Positions 45,552 to 56,295 are shown, counted from the stretch's first letter. The stretch: DNA of 64,000 nt from Chromohalobacter marismortui (GCF_004364315.1 NZ_SOBR01000002.1:124001-188000); one strand, 5' to 3'. Notes: a model not told the origin generated them from the letters alone. A program made the numbers and translations.

Positions 45552-47459
45552 TCAGCGCTTGTTGGAAGGCATAGGGTAACGGAACCTCAGAAACTTCTGG
45601 GCATTACTCAGGACCTGGAAGGCGTCCTTGAGATTGTGACGCTCGTTATCCGAGACGTTTTCCGGCTCGATATTATTGTCCGGTTCACGCTCTTCCTGGA
45701 TATCGATGACCTGGTGACGAATACGTACCATGGCGATGAATTCCAGGGCGTAGCGAATACGTTCCCCGGAATGCCCCGCGAGCAAGCGGGTCTTATTGAT
45801 CTCCTCGAGGCGCTCGAAGGAGTTCTGCGCCCTTGAGCCGCAGGCCAGCGCATGCACACGAATCAGATCAACCAAAGGCGCCGTGCCGCGCCGCTTGAGA
45901 TTGATCGTATTGTTCTGCTCGCCATCCTTTTCCATCACGAAGGTACGGAAAAAACCCAGCGGGGGCGTGCGGTTCAGCGCATTACGCGCCATCGCGGCCA
46001 AAAAGCGTGGCCGCTGGGAGGCACGCTCGGCGACCAGGTCCTGCAAGCGTTCGGCGAACACTTCTTCCCCATAGACGCTATCGAGATCGAAGAAAATAGA
46101 GCTATGCAGCAAGCGCTCAGCGCTGGGATCGTCGATCCAATCGCGAAAATATTGCTGCCATACTTTCAAGGGCTGACGCCAACGTGGGTTGGTAGCCATG
46201 ATGTCGCCCTTGCAATAGCTATAACCGCAAGCCGCCAGGCCATCGCTCACGCGTTGCGCCAAGGCCAGGAAATAGGCGTCGTGCTGCTGGGGATCGAAGC
46301 GATCATCCAGCACCAAGGCGTTGTCCTGATCGGTGACGATGGATTGTTCGTTACGCGCCATCGATCCCAGCGCCATGAAGCAATACGGTACCGGCGGTGG
46401 TCCGAGTTCTTCTTCGGCCAATTCCAGCAGGCGTCGCGTGAAAGCACGCCCGATGCTCGACAGCGAGCTGCCGACCATTTGCGAGTTGTCATCTTCGGTG
46501 ACCATGCGCACGAAGGCCGCACGCACGTCGCTTTTCATCGCGGCGAGGCTTTCGACATTCGGCTGGCGAAAGATATTGTCCACCAGATACAGGCTGCTAT
46601 TGGTCTCATAGCGCACGATATCGGACAAATGCAACACGCCGATCGGTCGACGGCGATGAAGCACCGGCAAATGGTGGATGTTGTTGCGCAGCATGCGCAG
46701 CATCGCCTCATAGACCGACTCGTCGGACTGAATGGTGATCGGCCGCTCGTTGATCAACTGCCCTACCTGGGTGCTCGCTGGCAGTCCTTCGGCAAGCACT
46801 CGGTTACGCAGGTCGTGGTCGGTGAGTATCCCCACCATGCGGCGTCGTTGCCCTTCTCCGTACGAAAAGGCGTGCGCGTCGTCGGACGCCTGCGGCGCCG
46901 CCAGCACCAACACCGAAGAGGCATTATGCCCTCCCATGCGCTGGGCCGCCTCTTGTACTGTCGCCTCACTTTCCACCATCACCGGGGCTCGCGAGGCAAG
47001 CTTACGCACCTTGGTGACCAGCATCTCGTGCCCCTTGCGCTGCTGGTCGACGGTTGCTTCCAGGCGCGGCCGCTCGACCTCGACGAAATCGGCGAAGCTG
47101 TCGTCCGCTTCGCACAAGTGCTGGAACACCGCATGGGGAATGAAATAGATCAGCGTGTCTTCGATCGCGCGCGCCGGGAAGCGCACCCGTTGATCGCGAA
47201 GCAGGTCGAACTGGCCGAATATATCGCCTTCGCTGAGACGGTTGTAGAGATCGCCGTTACGTCGATACAGATCGATCGCCCCACTGCGAATGTAGTGAAG
47301 ATACTCAACGGCATCGCCATGGCGATAAATATCGGTCTCGGCCTGAAAGTAGCCCACCTCGACCTGACCGGCCAGCTCATCGAGCAAGTCGTCGGATAGT
47401 TGCTCGAAAGGCGGGTACTGCGCCATGTGCTGACGAACTTCCAGCAATTCTGCTTGCAT
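45552..47459 (-). CDS. cNMP-binding/CBS/DUF294 nucleotidyltransferase-like signalling protein
   Basis: 635 residues in four parts: a cyclic-nucleotide-binding-like domain (about 10-130, DIYRHGDAVEYLHYIRSGAIDLY), a CBS pair (about 155-300, VGILTDHDLRNRVLAEG and IGVLHLSDIVRYE), a nucleotidyltransferase-like DUF294 domain (about 330-460, with GSMARNEQSIVTDQDNALVLDD) and a DUF294 C-terminal helical domain. The GS-x10-DxD-like motif is present, but a PII-uridylyltransferase-like activity is unproven. It probably senses a nucleotide and relays to the neighbouring exonuclease or another target. ATG at 47459. Confidence 0.9.
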   Translation of the reverse strand: MQAELLEVRQHMAQYPPFEQLSDDLLDELAGQVEVGYFQAETDIYRHGDAVEYLHYIRSGAIDLYRRNGDLYNRLSEGDIFGQFDLLRDQRVRFPARAIEDTLIYFIPHAVFQHLCEADDSFADFVEVERPRLEATVDQQRKGHEMLVTKVRKLASRAPVMVESEATVQEAAQRMGGHNASSVLVLAAPQASDDAHAFSYGEGQRRRMVGILTDHDLRNRVLAEGLPASTQVGQLINERPITIQSDESVYEAMLRMLRNNIHHLPVLHRRRPIGVLHLSDIVRYETNSSLYLVDNIFRQPNVESLAAMKSDVRAAFVRMVTEDDNSQMVGSSLSSIGRAFTRRLLELAEEELGPPPVPYCFMALGSMARNEQSIVTDQDNALVLDDRFDPQQHDAYFLALAQRVSDGLAACGYSYCKGDIMATNPRWRQPLKVWQQYFRDWIDDPSAERLLHSSIFFDLDSVYGEEVFAERLQDLVAERASQRPRFLAAMARNALNRTPPLGFFRTFVMEKDGEQNNTINLKRRGTAPLVDLIRVHALACGSRAQNSFERLEEINKTRLLAGHSGERIRYALEFIAMVRIRHQVIDIQEEREPDNNIEPENVSDNERHNLKDAFQVLSNAQKFLRFRYPMPSNKR

Positions 47460-47555
47460 GCAATGCTCTCGGACAGTGGCAGGGCAATCTAGCTAGTCTG
47501 AGTTTCTCGCCAGACTCTGTAAAGGTCTACCTACAAGATAGGAAACGGCGTTTCT

Positions 47556-47561
47556 TATAAT
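47556..47561 (+). promoter_or_regulatory. Candidate -10 element upstream of the membrane protein gene
   Basis: A perfect TATAAT in an AT-rich stretch (47550-47592), 75 bases before the ATG at 47636. No good -35 is present at 16-18 bases, so confidence is limited. Confidence 0.35.
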
Positions 47562-47635
47562 TAGTTTTCTTGCTAAAATTAAGCATTGCTTAACACTCGC
47601 CATGTCGCCACTTGGATGCACGCCAGAGACGCCGT

Positions 47636-48277
47636 ATGCCTCATTTGCCACCCCCCGCCGAAGCCACCATCAGCTTCAAGGCCCTTTGCGTTCGCGCATT
47701 TTGCTATACCCTGTGCGTCGCTGGCGCCATGCAACTCGTCATGCTCGATGCCCAGTCGGGCGTCGACCGCTTCACCGAGTCTTCTTTGACCGAGCTCATG
47801 CAGTCGACCCTGCTCTTGATCAGCGCCCTGATGATGGGCTACCTCCATCGCAGACCGTCGGCCATCCCTCATGTCAGCCTGTTGATGGGCGCGTTTCTGT
47901 TCGCCTCCTATGTGCGTGAAAACGACTACTGGCTGGACCGCTATGTCTTCGACGGCGCCTGGCAGGTGATCGTGATCCTGGTCGTGCTACCGGCGCTGTT
48001 CGTGGTCATCCGTCAACGCCACGCCTTCGTCGCCGAATTCAAGTCGATTTCCAACAGCCTGGGACTCGGCATGTTCACCGCCGGCTTTCTCACCACCTAC
48101 GTTTTCTCGCGGCTTTACGGTCGTTCGGCATTCTGGGAAGCCATGTTGGGCGACCATTACCAGCGCGTCATCAAGGACGCCGCCGAGGAAGTCACCGAAC
48201 TGGCCGGCTACATGCTGCTCTTTTTCGCCTGCATCGAGCTGGTGCTCCTGCTGCAACGTCGCGCCCGCGCCGCCTGA
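47636..48277 (+). CDS. Membrane protein of unknown function
   Basis: 213 residues from the ATG at 47636 (GAGAC upstream; an in-frame TTG at 47612 is less likely). About five hydrophobic segments: a pair at about 25-75, another near 85-95, AWQVIVILVVLPALFVVI (about 112-129), and two C-terminal ones. A polar loop has RENDYWLDRYVFDGAW and a cytoplasmic part has SRLYGRSAFWEAMLGDHYQRVIKDAAEEV. I do not recognise a family. It is monocistronic and convergent with rpoD through a shared terminator. Confidence 0.75.
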   Translation: MPHLPPPAEATISFKALCVRAFCYTLCVAGAMQLVMLDAQSGVDRFTESSLTELMQSTLLLISALMMGYLHRRPSAIPHVSLLMGAFLFASYVRENDYWLDRYVFDGAWQVIVILVVLPALFVVIRQRHAFVAEFKSISNSLGLGMFTAGFLTTYVFSRLYGRSAFWEAMLGDHYQRVIKDAAEEVTELAGYMLLFFACIELVLLLQRRARAA

Positions 48278-48299
48278 CGAAGCATGCACGACCGGCCAC

Positions 48300-48333
48300 A
48301 AAAAACCCGCGAGGATGACCTCGCGGGTTTTTT
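48300..48333. terminator. Bidirectional terminator between the membrane protein gene and rpoD
   Basis: AAAAAACCCGCGAGG / CCTCGCGGGTTTTTT with an ATGA loop: a 9-bp GC stem flanked by A6 and T6, so it works in both directions. Confidence 0.93.
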
Positions 48334-48360
48334 CATACCCGGCTTGCGCCCTTGCCCGAC

Positions 48361-50205
48361 TTACTCGTCGAGGAAAGTCCGCAGCGGTTCGGAACGCGAC
48401 GGATGGCGAAGCTTGCGTAGCGCCTTGGCCTCGATCTGACGAATGCGCTCACGCGTTACATCGAACTGCTTACCGACCTCTTCCAGCGTGTGATCGGTAT
48501 TCATGTCGATCCCGAAGCGCATGCGCAGCACCTTGGCTTCACGCGCCGTCAAGCCGCCCAGCACGTTGCGGGTCGCCTCGATCAGGCCTTCACCGGTGGC
48601 CAAGTCGATCGGCAGCAGCATAGTGCCATCCTCGATGAAATCACCGAGATGCGAGTCGTCGTCGTCACCGATCGGCGTTTCCATGGAGATCGGTTCCTTG
48701 GCGATCTTGAGCACCTTGCGAACCTTGTCTTCCGGCATTTCGAGGCGCTCGCCCAGCTCTTCCGGCGTCGGCTCACGGCCCATTTCCTGCAGCATCTGGC
48801 GCGAGACGCGATTGAGCTTGTTGATGGTCTCGATCATGTGCACCGGAATACGAATGGTGCGTGCCTGGTCGGCAATGGAGCGCGTGATCGCCTGGCGAAT
48901 CCACCAGGTGGCATAGGTCGAGAACTTGTAGCCACGGCGGTATTCGAACTTGTCCACCGCCTTCATCAAACCGATGTTGCCCTCCTGAATGAGATCCAGG
49001 AACTGCAGGCCACGATTGGTGTATTTCTTGGCGATCGAGATCACCAGGCGCAGGTTGGCCTCGACCATTTCTTTCTTGGCACGACGCGCCTTGGCCTCGC
49101 CAATCGACAACCGCCGATTGACTTCTTTGATGTTCGTGACCGGCAAGCGCACCATTTCTTCCTCGAAGCCGATCTTGCGCTGGGCACGCAGGATATCGGC
49201 ACGGAACGGCTCGACCCGCTCGGCGTACTTGGCATGCTTGGCTTTGAAACGGTCCAGCCATTCAAGGTCGGACTCGGCGCCGGGAAAAGAGCCGATGAAC
49301 GTCTTGCGCGGCACTTTGGCCTGCTTCACGAAGACCTGCATGATGGCCTTTTCCTGACCACGAATCTGCTCGATGCTGATGCGCACCTGCCCCACCAAGC
49401 GCTCGAAGTGCTTGGGCACCAGCTTGATCGGCGAGAACAGTTCGGCAAGACGCGCCTGCTCTTGATTCGCCTCCGAGGACCCCAGGCCATGCTTGTCGAT
49501 CGCGGCCTTGGCACGCTCGTTCTGTTCGCGAATCTGCTCGAAACGCGCCCGCGCTTCTTCGGGATCAGGGCCGCCGCCGGTTTCTTCTTCCTCGGCGTCG
49601 TCTTCCTCTTCGGACGCCTCGCCGTCCAGGGCATTACGCTCGGGCTCGGGCTCCGCAACGTCCGCCTCGGCCACACCGGGAATTCCCTCGTCGGGGTCGA
49701 TGAAGCCCGAGAACAAATCGGACAGCCGCCCCGGCGCTTCCTCGTCCTGAGTGGCATCATAGGCCTCCAGCACGGAATCCACGGCGCCCGGCAGATACGC
49801 CAGCGAGGACATCACCTCGCGGGTGCCTTCTTCGATGCGCTTGGCGATTTCGATCTCGCCTTCGCGCGTCAACAACCCCACCGTTCCCATCTCGCGCATG
49901 TACATGCGCACGGGGTCGGTGGTACGCCCGACGTCGCTCTCGACCGCGGCCAAGGCGGCAACGGCTTCTTCCGCCGCCGACTCGTCGGCGGACTGATCGG
50001 ACATCATCAGGGTATCTTCGTCAGGTGCCTCCTCGACGACGCTGATACCCATGTCGTTGATCATCGCGATGATGTCTTCCACCTGATCGGGATCGGCGAT
50101 ATCCTCGGGAAGATGGTCGTTGACCTCCGCGTAGGTCAGGAAGCCTTGCTCCTTACCCTGGGCGATCAACTCCTTCAGACGTGACTGCTGCGTATTTCCA
50201 GCCAT
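48361..50205 (-). CDS. rpoD: RNA polymerase primary sigma factor
   Basis: 614 residues from the ATG at 50205, chosen as the family start [21 protein letters not shown]. Region 1.1 lies at the N-terminus; regions 2.3-2.4 show [17 protein letters not shown] and region 4.2 shows [20 protein letters not shown]. An acidic low-complexity stretch ([14 protein letters not shown], about 200-215) sits in the non-conserved region between 1.2 and 2. Third gene of the rpsU-dnaG-rpoD order. A TATACT-type -10 lies at 50275-50270 on the minus strand, hinting at its own promoter in the 218-base gap after dnaG. Confidence 0.97.
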   Translation of the reverse strand: MAGNTQQSRLKELIAQGKEQGFLTYAEVNDHLPEDIADPDQVEDIIAMINDMGISVVEEAPDEDTLMMSDQSADESAAEEAVAALAAVESDVGRTTDPVRMYMREMGTVGLLTREGEIEIAKRIEEGTREVMSSLAYLPGAVDSVLEAYDATQDEEAPGRLSDLFSGFIDPDEGIPGVAEADVAEPEPERNALDGEASEEEDDAEEEETGGGPDPEEARARFEQIREQNERAKAAIDKHGLGSSEANQEQARLAELFSPIKLVPKHFERLVGQVRISIEQIRGQEKAIMQVFVKQAKVPRKTFIGSFPGAESDLEWLDRFKAKHAKYAERVEPFRADILRAQRKIGFEEEMVRLPVTNIKEVNRRLSIGEAKARRAKKEMVEANLRLVISIAKKYTNRGLQFLDLIQEGNIGLMKAVDKFEYRRGYKFSTYATWWIRQAITRSIADQARTIRIPVHMIETINKLNRVSRQMLQEMGREPTPEELGERLEMPEDKVRKVLKIAKEPISMETPIGDDDDSHLGDFIEDGTMLLPIDLATGEGLIEATRNVLGGLTAREAKVLRMRFGIDMNTDHTLEEVGKQFDVTRERIRQIEAKALRKLRHPSRSEPLRTFLDE

Positions 50206-50423
50206 AGAAACCCTATCTCGACAATGGAGCACCTGGAAGCGAACGGATCGAAACGCTGCTAAGCCTGCCAGTATAGCCGCTAAGGGCATTTTACTGCCAG
50301 TATCGTATTTGTCTTGTCATCCAGGTGTGCTAGTGTGTTCGGCTATCCTTTAGATATTGCCTAGTAAATGGCGACGTTTTGCGCCAATTCAACCCGTCGC
50401 GGCAGGCATCTTCTCCACGACCG

Positions 50424-52265
50424 TCATGCTGGAGGAGCACCGCCCTTCAACTCCGTCAGTAACGTCATCAGCCGTGCCCGCTCTTCACGGGAGAGACGCT
50501 CCCCCTGCCGCTCGCGCGCCAGCAAAGCATCGATGGCCTCCTGCGGCGAGCGCTGCGAATGGCGCTGACGCAAGCCGTCGACCAGGCCTTCCACCTCGGC
50601 GCCGCGTGCGTCGCGAGGCATCAACAATTCCCGACGCGCCAGCCAGGCGAGCCGCTCGCCTTCGGGCGTACCGTGAAAGTGCGCCAGCAAGACCTGTGCG
50701 TTGCGATAGCCTCCCGCGCGAATCAAGCGCACCACTTCGTGACACAGCGCGCCATCGCCCTCGTCATCAGGGCACCAATCGAGCGACTCGGGCAGGCGAT
50801 TCACCAAGCCAGGCTCGTGCACCAACAAATGCAGCAAGCGACCCACGAGGCCCAACGCCCCATACCCACCACCCGATGAAACACCTCGGGAGGGCGCCTT
50901 TTCCCACGACGGGGGTCCCGTGTCGGGAGACGCAAGCGCCTGACCTTCTGATACCTTATCGGCACGCGCCAGCAATGTCTGAAAGTGCGCCTGCTCGACG
51001 CCGGTGCGCTGCGAGAGTTCGCGCAGCAACAGCGATTTCAAAACGCCCTCAGGCAGGCGCTCCAAGGCGCGCAAGACCGTCGTGACGAAACGCTCACGCT
51101 CTTCGATGTGCTTGAGATCGCGCCCTTCGGCCGCCTGATCGAAAAGAAATTCCGAAAGCGGGGCGGCGCATAACACACGGTTCTCGAAGGCCTCGGCGCC
51201 TTCGCGCCGGATCAGGGTGTCCGGATCTTCGCCTTCGGGAAGAAACAGGAAACGCACCTGGCGCCCATCGATCATCGACGGCAGCACCGTTTCCAGCGCG
51301 CGACGCGCGGCCTGCCGTCCTGCCTGATCGCCGTCGAAACAAAACACGACCTCGCCCACCAGGCGAAACAGACGCTGCAAATGGTCTTCGCTAAGCGAGG
51401 TTCCCAGGGTCGCACAGGCGTTGCGCACCCCGAATTGCGCCAACGCCACGACATCCATGTACCCCTCGACCACCAGCATGCGCTCCAGCCGCGCATTGGC
51501 TTGACGCGCCTCGTAGAGGCCGTACAGCTCGCGCCCCTTGTGGAACACTGGCGTCTCGGGCGAATTCAGGTACTTGGGCTTGGCATCTCCAAGCACGCGC
51601 CCGCCGAACGCAATCGTGCGCCCTTTCCAATCACGGATTGGAAACATCACCCGATTGCGAAAGCGGTCGTAGCTGCGCCCAGAGTCCTCACGGTGCACCA
51701 GCAGCCCGTATTCGATCTGTACTGCATCGCTGATCCCTCGTTCCGCCAAGTGTCGCTTGAGCGCTTCCCACTTGTCCGGAGCGAAGCCGATACCGAACTC
51801 GCGCACGACGTCCGGCGACAATCCGCGACGCTCGAGATACGCGCGTGCCTCGCTGCCTTCCGCCACCGCCAGACGCTCACGGAAGAAACTCGCCGACAGC
51901 TCGAGCAGATTGACCGCTTCCTCCCGACGCTGCTCACGCTCCTGGGCACGTGGATCGTCGCCACCTTCACGGGGCACGTCCAACCCCAAGCGCGATGCCA
52001 ACTGCTCGACCGCCTCGGGAAATCGCAGATGATCGAACGCCATCAAGAAGCGCAGCGCATTGCCGTGCATGCCGCAGCCGAAACAGTGATAGAACTGCTT
52101 CTCGGCACTGACGGTGAAAGACGGCGACTTTTCCTGATGAAAAGGACATAGGCCGGCGTAGTTGCGACCAGCCTTCTTGAGCTTAACGCGCTCGCCGACG
52201 ATCTCGACCACGTCGGTACGCGCCAGCAAATCATCGATGAAGCGTTGGGGTATCTGTCCAGCCAT
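50424..52265 (-). CDS. dnaG: DNA primase
   Basis: 613 residues. The N-terminal zinc-binding domain has CPFHQEKSPSF and HCFGCGMHGNA (four Cys/His ligands), followed by the primase core with the TOPRIM motifs (VVEGYMDVVALAQFG and VFCFDGDQAGRQAARRA). The C-terminal helicase-binding domain is less conserved. It makes RNA primers for replication. The start at 52265 has no closer competitor. It follows rpsU after a gap with a hairpin. Confidence 0.97.
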   Translation of the reverse strand: MAGQIPQRFIDDLLARTDVVEIVGERVKLKKAGRNYAGLCPFHQEKSPSFTVSAEKQFYHCFGCGMHGNALRFLMAFDHLRFPEAVEQLASRLGLDVPREGGDDPRAQEREQRREEAVNLLELSASFFRERLAVAEGSEARAYLERRGLSPDVVREFGIGFAPDKWEALKRHLAERGISDAVQIEYGLLVHREDSGRSYDRFRNRVMFPIRDWKGRTIAFGGRVLGDAKPKYLNSPETPVFHKGRELYGLYEARQANARLERMLVVEGYMDVVALAQFGVRNACATLGTSLSEDHLQRLFRLVGEVVFCFDGDQAGRQAARRALETVLPSMIDGRQVRFLFLPEGEDPDTLIRREGAEAFENRVLCAAPLSEFLFDQAAEGRDLKHIEERERFVTTVLRALERLPEGVLKSLLLRELSQRTGVEQAHFQTLLARADKVSEGQALASPDTGPPSWEKAPSRGVSSGGGYGALGLVGRLLHLLVHEPGLVNRLPESLDWCPDDEGDGALCHEVVRLIRAGGYRNAQVLLAHFHGTPEGERLAWLARRELLMPRDARGAEVEGLVDGLRQRHSQRSPQEAIDALLARERQGERLSREERARLMTLLTELKGGAPPA

Positions 52266-52340
52266 GGCGGGGAGGCGCTCGACGAAACGTTGTCTGTATC
52301 GCGGAAATCACGGAGCCTGGCATCGCGGAAACAGCAGGGC

Positions 52341-52375
52341 GGGAAAAACAAGCGGCCACCCGATGGCAGCCGCTT
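52341..52375 (-). terminator. Internal terminator between rpsU and dnaG
   Basis: AAGCGGC / GCCGCTT stem (52350-52356 with 52369-52375), followed on the minus strand by TGTTTTTCCC. It lies 43 bases past the rpsU stop. In E. coli an internal terminator at this place lowers dnaG expression relative to rpsU. Confidence 0.7.
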
Positions 52376-52417
52376 GGCGTCCCTCTAAAAGGCGGCCGTG
52401 GCCACCTCTAGTACGGA

Positions 52418-52633
52418 TCAATACAACCGTTCGAAACGCTTGCGCTCACGCTGCAGTTTCTTGGCATGACGCTTGACCGCCGCAGCAGCCTTGCGCTTGC
52501 GCACTGCAGTGGGTTTTTCATAAGTTTCACGACGACGGACTTCGGAAAGAACGCCGCCTTTTTCGCAAGAACGTTTGAAACGCCGCAGGGCGACGTCGAA
52601 CGGCTCGTTGTCACGTACTTTTACAGAAGGCAT
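52418..52633 (-). CDS. rpsU: Ribosomal protein bS21
   Basis: 71 residues, exact family length, very basic: [20 protein letters not shown], then [21 protein letters not shown] component of the 30S subunit near the 3' end of 16S rRNA. SD AGGTAGGTGAT. First gene of the rpsU-dnaG-rpoD operon, divergent from tsaD. Confidence 0.98.
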   Translation of the reverse strand: MPSVKVRDNEPFDVALRRFKRSCEKGGVLSEVRRRETYEKPTAVRKRKAAAAVKRHAKKLQRERKRFERLY

Positions 52634-52753
52634 TAACCAATCACCTACCTTGGAGAAAGATGAGTTTGGATTGAACGCACACCTTGGTCAGCACGTGTTC
52701 AGCAAATGCCGAACGGCATGACGGGTGCACGACCCAGTCTTGCAGAACACAGT

Positions 52754-52782
52754 ATTCTAGTCGTCGTGCGCGCGCTTTGCAA
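52754..52782 (-). promoter_or_regulatory. Sigma-70-type promoter of the rpsU operon
   Basis: On the minus strand: -35 TTGCAA (52782-52777), a 17-base spacer, -10 TAGAAT (52759-52754). The predicted leader is about 115 bases and holds a small hairpin ATGCCG / CGGCAT at 52706-52719. Confidence 0.65.
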
Positions 52783-52865
52783 AGCCTTTACCTTCAGCCC
52801 CTGCCATGCCCGCCGCGAAAGGCGTAGAATGATGCGCTTCACGGGATAGCGGGAAACCAAGACAC

Positions 52866-53877
<1,012 letters not shown>

Positions 53878-53897
<20 letters not shown>

Positions 53898-54495
53898 CCC
53901 CTTTCTCACGTTTCAAGCCGGGTTCACTGCCCTGCCCCAGACGGCGAATGTTCCAGGCATGGCGAATCAGCACCAGGGCCGAAAAGGCGCTGACCACCAG
54001 CGTCGCCTCGCGCGCCAGCCAATAGCTGGCCAAGGGAGCGAGCAAGGCCGCGGCCAATGATGCCACCGCCGCAGTGCGCGAACGCCAGGCCAGCACCCCC
54101 CAGCACAGGGCGCAGACCCAGGCCACGGGTGTCGCGATCATCAGCAGCACACCGAAGGCACTCGCCACGGCCTTGCCGCCACGCCCGCGATGCCATGCGG
54201 GATAGCTGTGCCCCACCAGCACCGACAGGCCTATGGCACCCTGTATCCATAGTGGCAATGCCTCGCGCTGTGCCACCCACAACACCGGCATGGATTTGAC
54301 CGCATCGACCGTCAATGTCAGGGCCGCCGGTAACGCCCCATGCACACGCAGAACATTCGAAAAACCAGGGTTGCACGATCCCACGTAACGCGGATCACGC
54401 CGCCCCAGTGCACGACACACCCAGACGGCCCCGAGCAGCGAACCACTCAAATAACCGACGATCATCAAGGCAGCGACGGGCAGGGCTGGCGACAT
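53878..54495 (-). CDS. plsY: Glycerol-3-phosphate acyltransferase PlsY
   Basis: 205 residues from the ATG at 54495 (AAGGGAG upstream). About five membrane helices; an inner-membrane enzyme that acylates glycerol-3-phosphate with acyl-phosphate. Motifs: [15 protein letters not shown] (about 41-55), [17 protein letters not shown] (about 99-115) and [15 protein letters not shown]. Relative to the usual GSGNPGATN and KGGKGVAT forms, Gly is Cys in motif one and GGKG is GGKA in motif two. The basic tail [15 protein letters not shown] is typical. Divergent from folB. Confidence 0.88.
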
Positions 54496-54644
54496 GGTTG
54501 GGACTCCCTTGTAGCGTGGGCACACCAGTGCATGGGCCCGCCCATGATTCTGCCACTTCCATGACGTACAATCTAAGGTTTGCAATGTGGTGAAACGCTG
54601 ACCAGGCTTCGCCGCATGAACACCTGACCTAATGAGGATACGCC

Positions 54645-54998
54645 GTGGATCACGTGCTGATCGAGGCACTGGAAGTGGACACCGTCATCGGTGTTTACGA
54701 CTGGGAGCGCACCCTTCGCCAGCGGCTGCGGCTGGATCTCGAACTGGCCACCGACATTCGCCCCGCCGCACAGCGAGACGATATCCACCTGACGCTCGAT
54801 TACGCCGCCATCAGCGAGCGTATCGGCGCATTCGCCGAGGCCCATCAGTTCGCGCTTGTCGAAACCTTTGCCGAGCGCTTGGCCGAGACCCTGCGTCAGG
54901 AATTCGCCATCGCCTGGCTCTGCCTGACCGTCCGCAAACCCGGCGCGGTCGCCAATGCCGCCAGCGTGGGCGTACGCATTACGCGGGGGCAGGCATGA
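54645..54998 (+). CDS. folB: Dihydroneopterin aldolase
   Basis: 117 residues, starting at a GTG (54645) behind TGAGGA. It begins MDHVLIEALEVDTVIGVYDWE, with the family Tyr and DWE motif, and has LDYAAISERIGAFAEAHQFALVETFAERLAE (split) with the catalytic Lys near the end (LTVRKPGAV). It makes 6-hydroxymethyl-dihydropterin for folate. The stop overlaps folK by 4 bases (ATGA). Confidence 0.94.
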   Translation: MDHVLIEALEVDTVIGVYDWERTLRQRLRLDLELATDIRPAAQRDDIHLTLDYAAISERIGAFAEAHQFALVETFAERLAETLRQEFAIAWLCLTVRKPGAVANAASVGVRITRGQA

Positions 54999-55513
54999 CA
55001 CACGTCACCGTCAGCATCGGCAGCAATATCGACCGTGAACGACACGTCCTTGCCTGTCTCGACGCACTCGCCGACACGTTCGAGGATGTGCGTGTGTCGC
55101 GAATTTTCGAAAGCGAGCCGGTCGGCTTCGAGGATGGGCGCAATTTTTACAACCTCGTCGCCGCGTTCCACTCGTCTCTTTCGGTCGGCGAGCTGCAAGC
55201 TTGGTGCAAGCAGGTCGAGGCCGACAACGGGCGTCTGCCAGACAGTCCCAAGTTCAGCCCCCGCACCCTGGATATCGATCTGCTCACGGTGGGCGATCGA
55301 TGCGGCCATATCGAAGGCGTCGATCTCCCGCGTGACGAGATCCTCAAGCATGCCTTCGTGCTGCTGCCACTCGCCGAGTTGCTACCGCAAACGCCGCATC
55401 CCGAGACGGGACATCCTTATGCCGAGCTGTGGGCGCGATTCACCAGCGCCGACCAACCCCTGTGGCCCGTGACCTTCACCTGGCGTGGCCGCACGATTTC
55501 GCACCCGGATTGA
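54995..55513 (+). CDS. folK: 6-hydroxymethyl-dihydropterin pyrophosphokinase
   Basis: 172 residues from the ATG at 54995 that overlaps the folB stop. Motifs: TVSIGSNIDRERH at the start, FYNLVAAF, and the catalytic FSPRTLDIDLLTVGD (Asp pair). It pyrophosphorylates the product of FolB, so the two genes encode consecutive folate steps and are translationally coupled. Confidence 0.95.
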   Translation: MTHVTVSIGSNIDRERHVLACLDALADTFEDVRVSRIFESEPVGFEDGRNFYNLVAAFHSSLSVGELQAWCKQVEADNGRLPDSPKFSPRTLDIDLLTVGDRCGHIEGVDLPRDEILKHAFVLLPLAELLPQTPHPETGHPYAELWARFTSADQPLWPVTFTWRGRTISHPD

Positions 55514-55661
55514 CGCCTCGATACCGGGCCGCGTGATGCCTGCCAAAGCAGCCAGCGTCGCATTGCGGTCAGTGACGTCGCTGCTGCACTGCCAGCCTGG
55601 CCGGATCGCCTGACGCGAGACATGACGGCGACACACCAGCGCTTGAAACTCGCTCCCGCCG

Positions 55662-55702
55662 ACACAATGAAAAGCCACCCGCCTCGAAAGGCGGATGGCT
55701 TT
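55662..55702 (-). terminator. Terminator downstream of the small exported protein gene
   Basis: AAAGCCACCCGCCT / AGGCGGATGGCTTT (55671-55702, one mismatch, CGAA loop), followed on the minus strand by TTTTCATTGTG. It can also limit plus-strand readthrough from folK. The rest of the gap 55514-55749 shows nothing further. Confidence 0.72.
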
Positions 55703-55749
55703 GGCATGCCCGCTCAGACGGCGCCTTGTCGACGCCGTCAATCGGCATT

Positions 55750-56037
55750 TTACCAGTCTGCGCTATGGCCGATCTGCTGTTGCTCCTGCGTATCGCTGGG
55801 CAGGTTGGTGTGCTTGGTGTTGTGTACTGAAATGTAGTGCCGAGCCTTGGCAACGGCCACACTGTCGGCGCCCGAGGTATCTAGCTCCTTGAAGCTCACG
55901 TCTAACTGTTCGACGTTCTGGCCGGTCTGCAGTGATTCATGATTGACCTGCATGGCTTCCGAGGAGGCGACGCTAGCTTGAGCAGCCACCGGCAGAGCGG
56001 TGAGTGCGACGGCGGCAATCAGGGTACGTACTTGCAT
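55750..56037 (-). CDS. Small exported protein with a degenerate EF-hand-like motif
   Basis: 95 residues from the ATG at 56037, chosen for AAGGAGAT upstream. A signal peptide (RTLIAAVALTALPVAAQA, cleavage about 21) precedes a hydrophilic, Ser/Gln/His-rich mature part of about 74 residues. SFKELDTSGADSVAVAKA (about 48-65) is laid out like an EF-hand helix-loop-helix with several ligand positions lost. Probably periplasmic. Function is unknown; calcium binding is only a possibility. It ends in a good terminator. Confidence 0.7.
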   Translation of the reverse strand: MQVRTLIAAVALTALPVAAQASVASSEAMQVNHESLQTGQNVEQLDVSFKELDTSGADSVAVAKARHYISVHNTKHTNLPSDTQEQQQIGHSADW

Positions 56038-56295
56038 GATGGATCTCCTTGCGTGTTCATGTTCGCTTGCGAACGTTGAGTAAAATATATAGCAAGCTAA
56101 CAATGAACGCAATAACAGATTTGGCAATCGCGCCTATAGCCGAAACCTATATGCCCCAAAAAATCATAATGCAGTCGTTTTTACTGCTTATGGCGCTTAA
56201 TGGAGCATTGAAACCACCGCTCCCTCTGCTCCCTTTGAGCACAAGCAAGAGATTTTCTTATACTTGAGTTCCTAGTTCTTTTCGTCACCGAAACC
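56038..56295. other. AT-rich intergenic stretch
   Basis: A 258-base gap markedly lower in GC than its neighbours, particularly 56080-56275. It contains the upstream region of the small exported protein gene. I see no gene, tRNA or clear promoter pair in it. Confidence 0.6.

Noticed and set aside
45852-47399. 515-residue plus-strand open frame opposite the DUF294 gene
   Set aside because: Antisense shadow; the minus-strand gene has four recognisable domains.
48490-50184. 564-residue plus-strand open frame opposite rpoD
   Set aside because: Antisense to the essential rpoD gene; low-complexity product.
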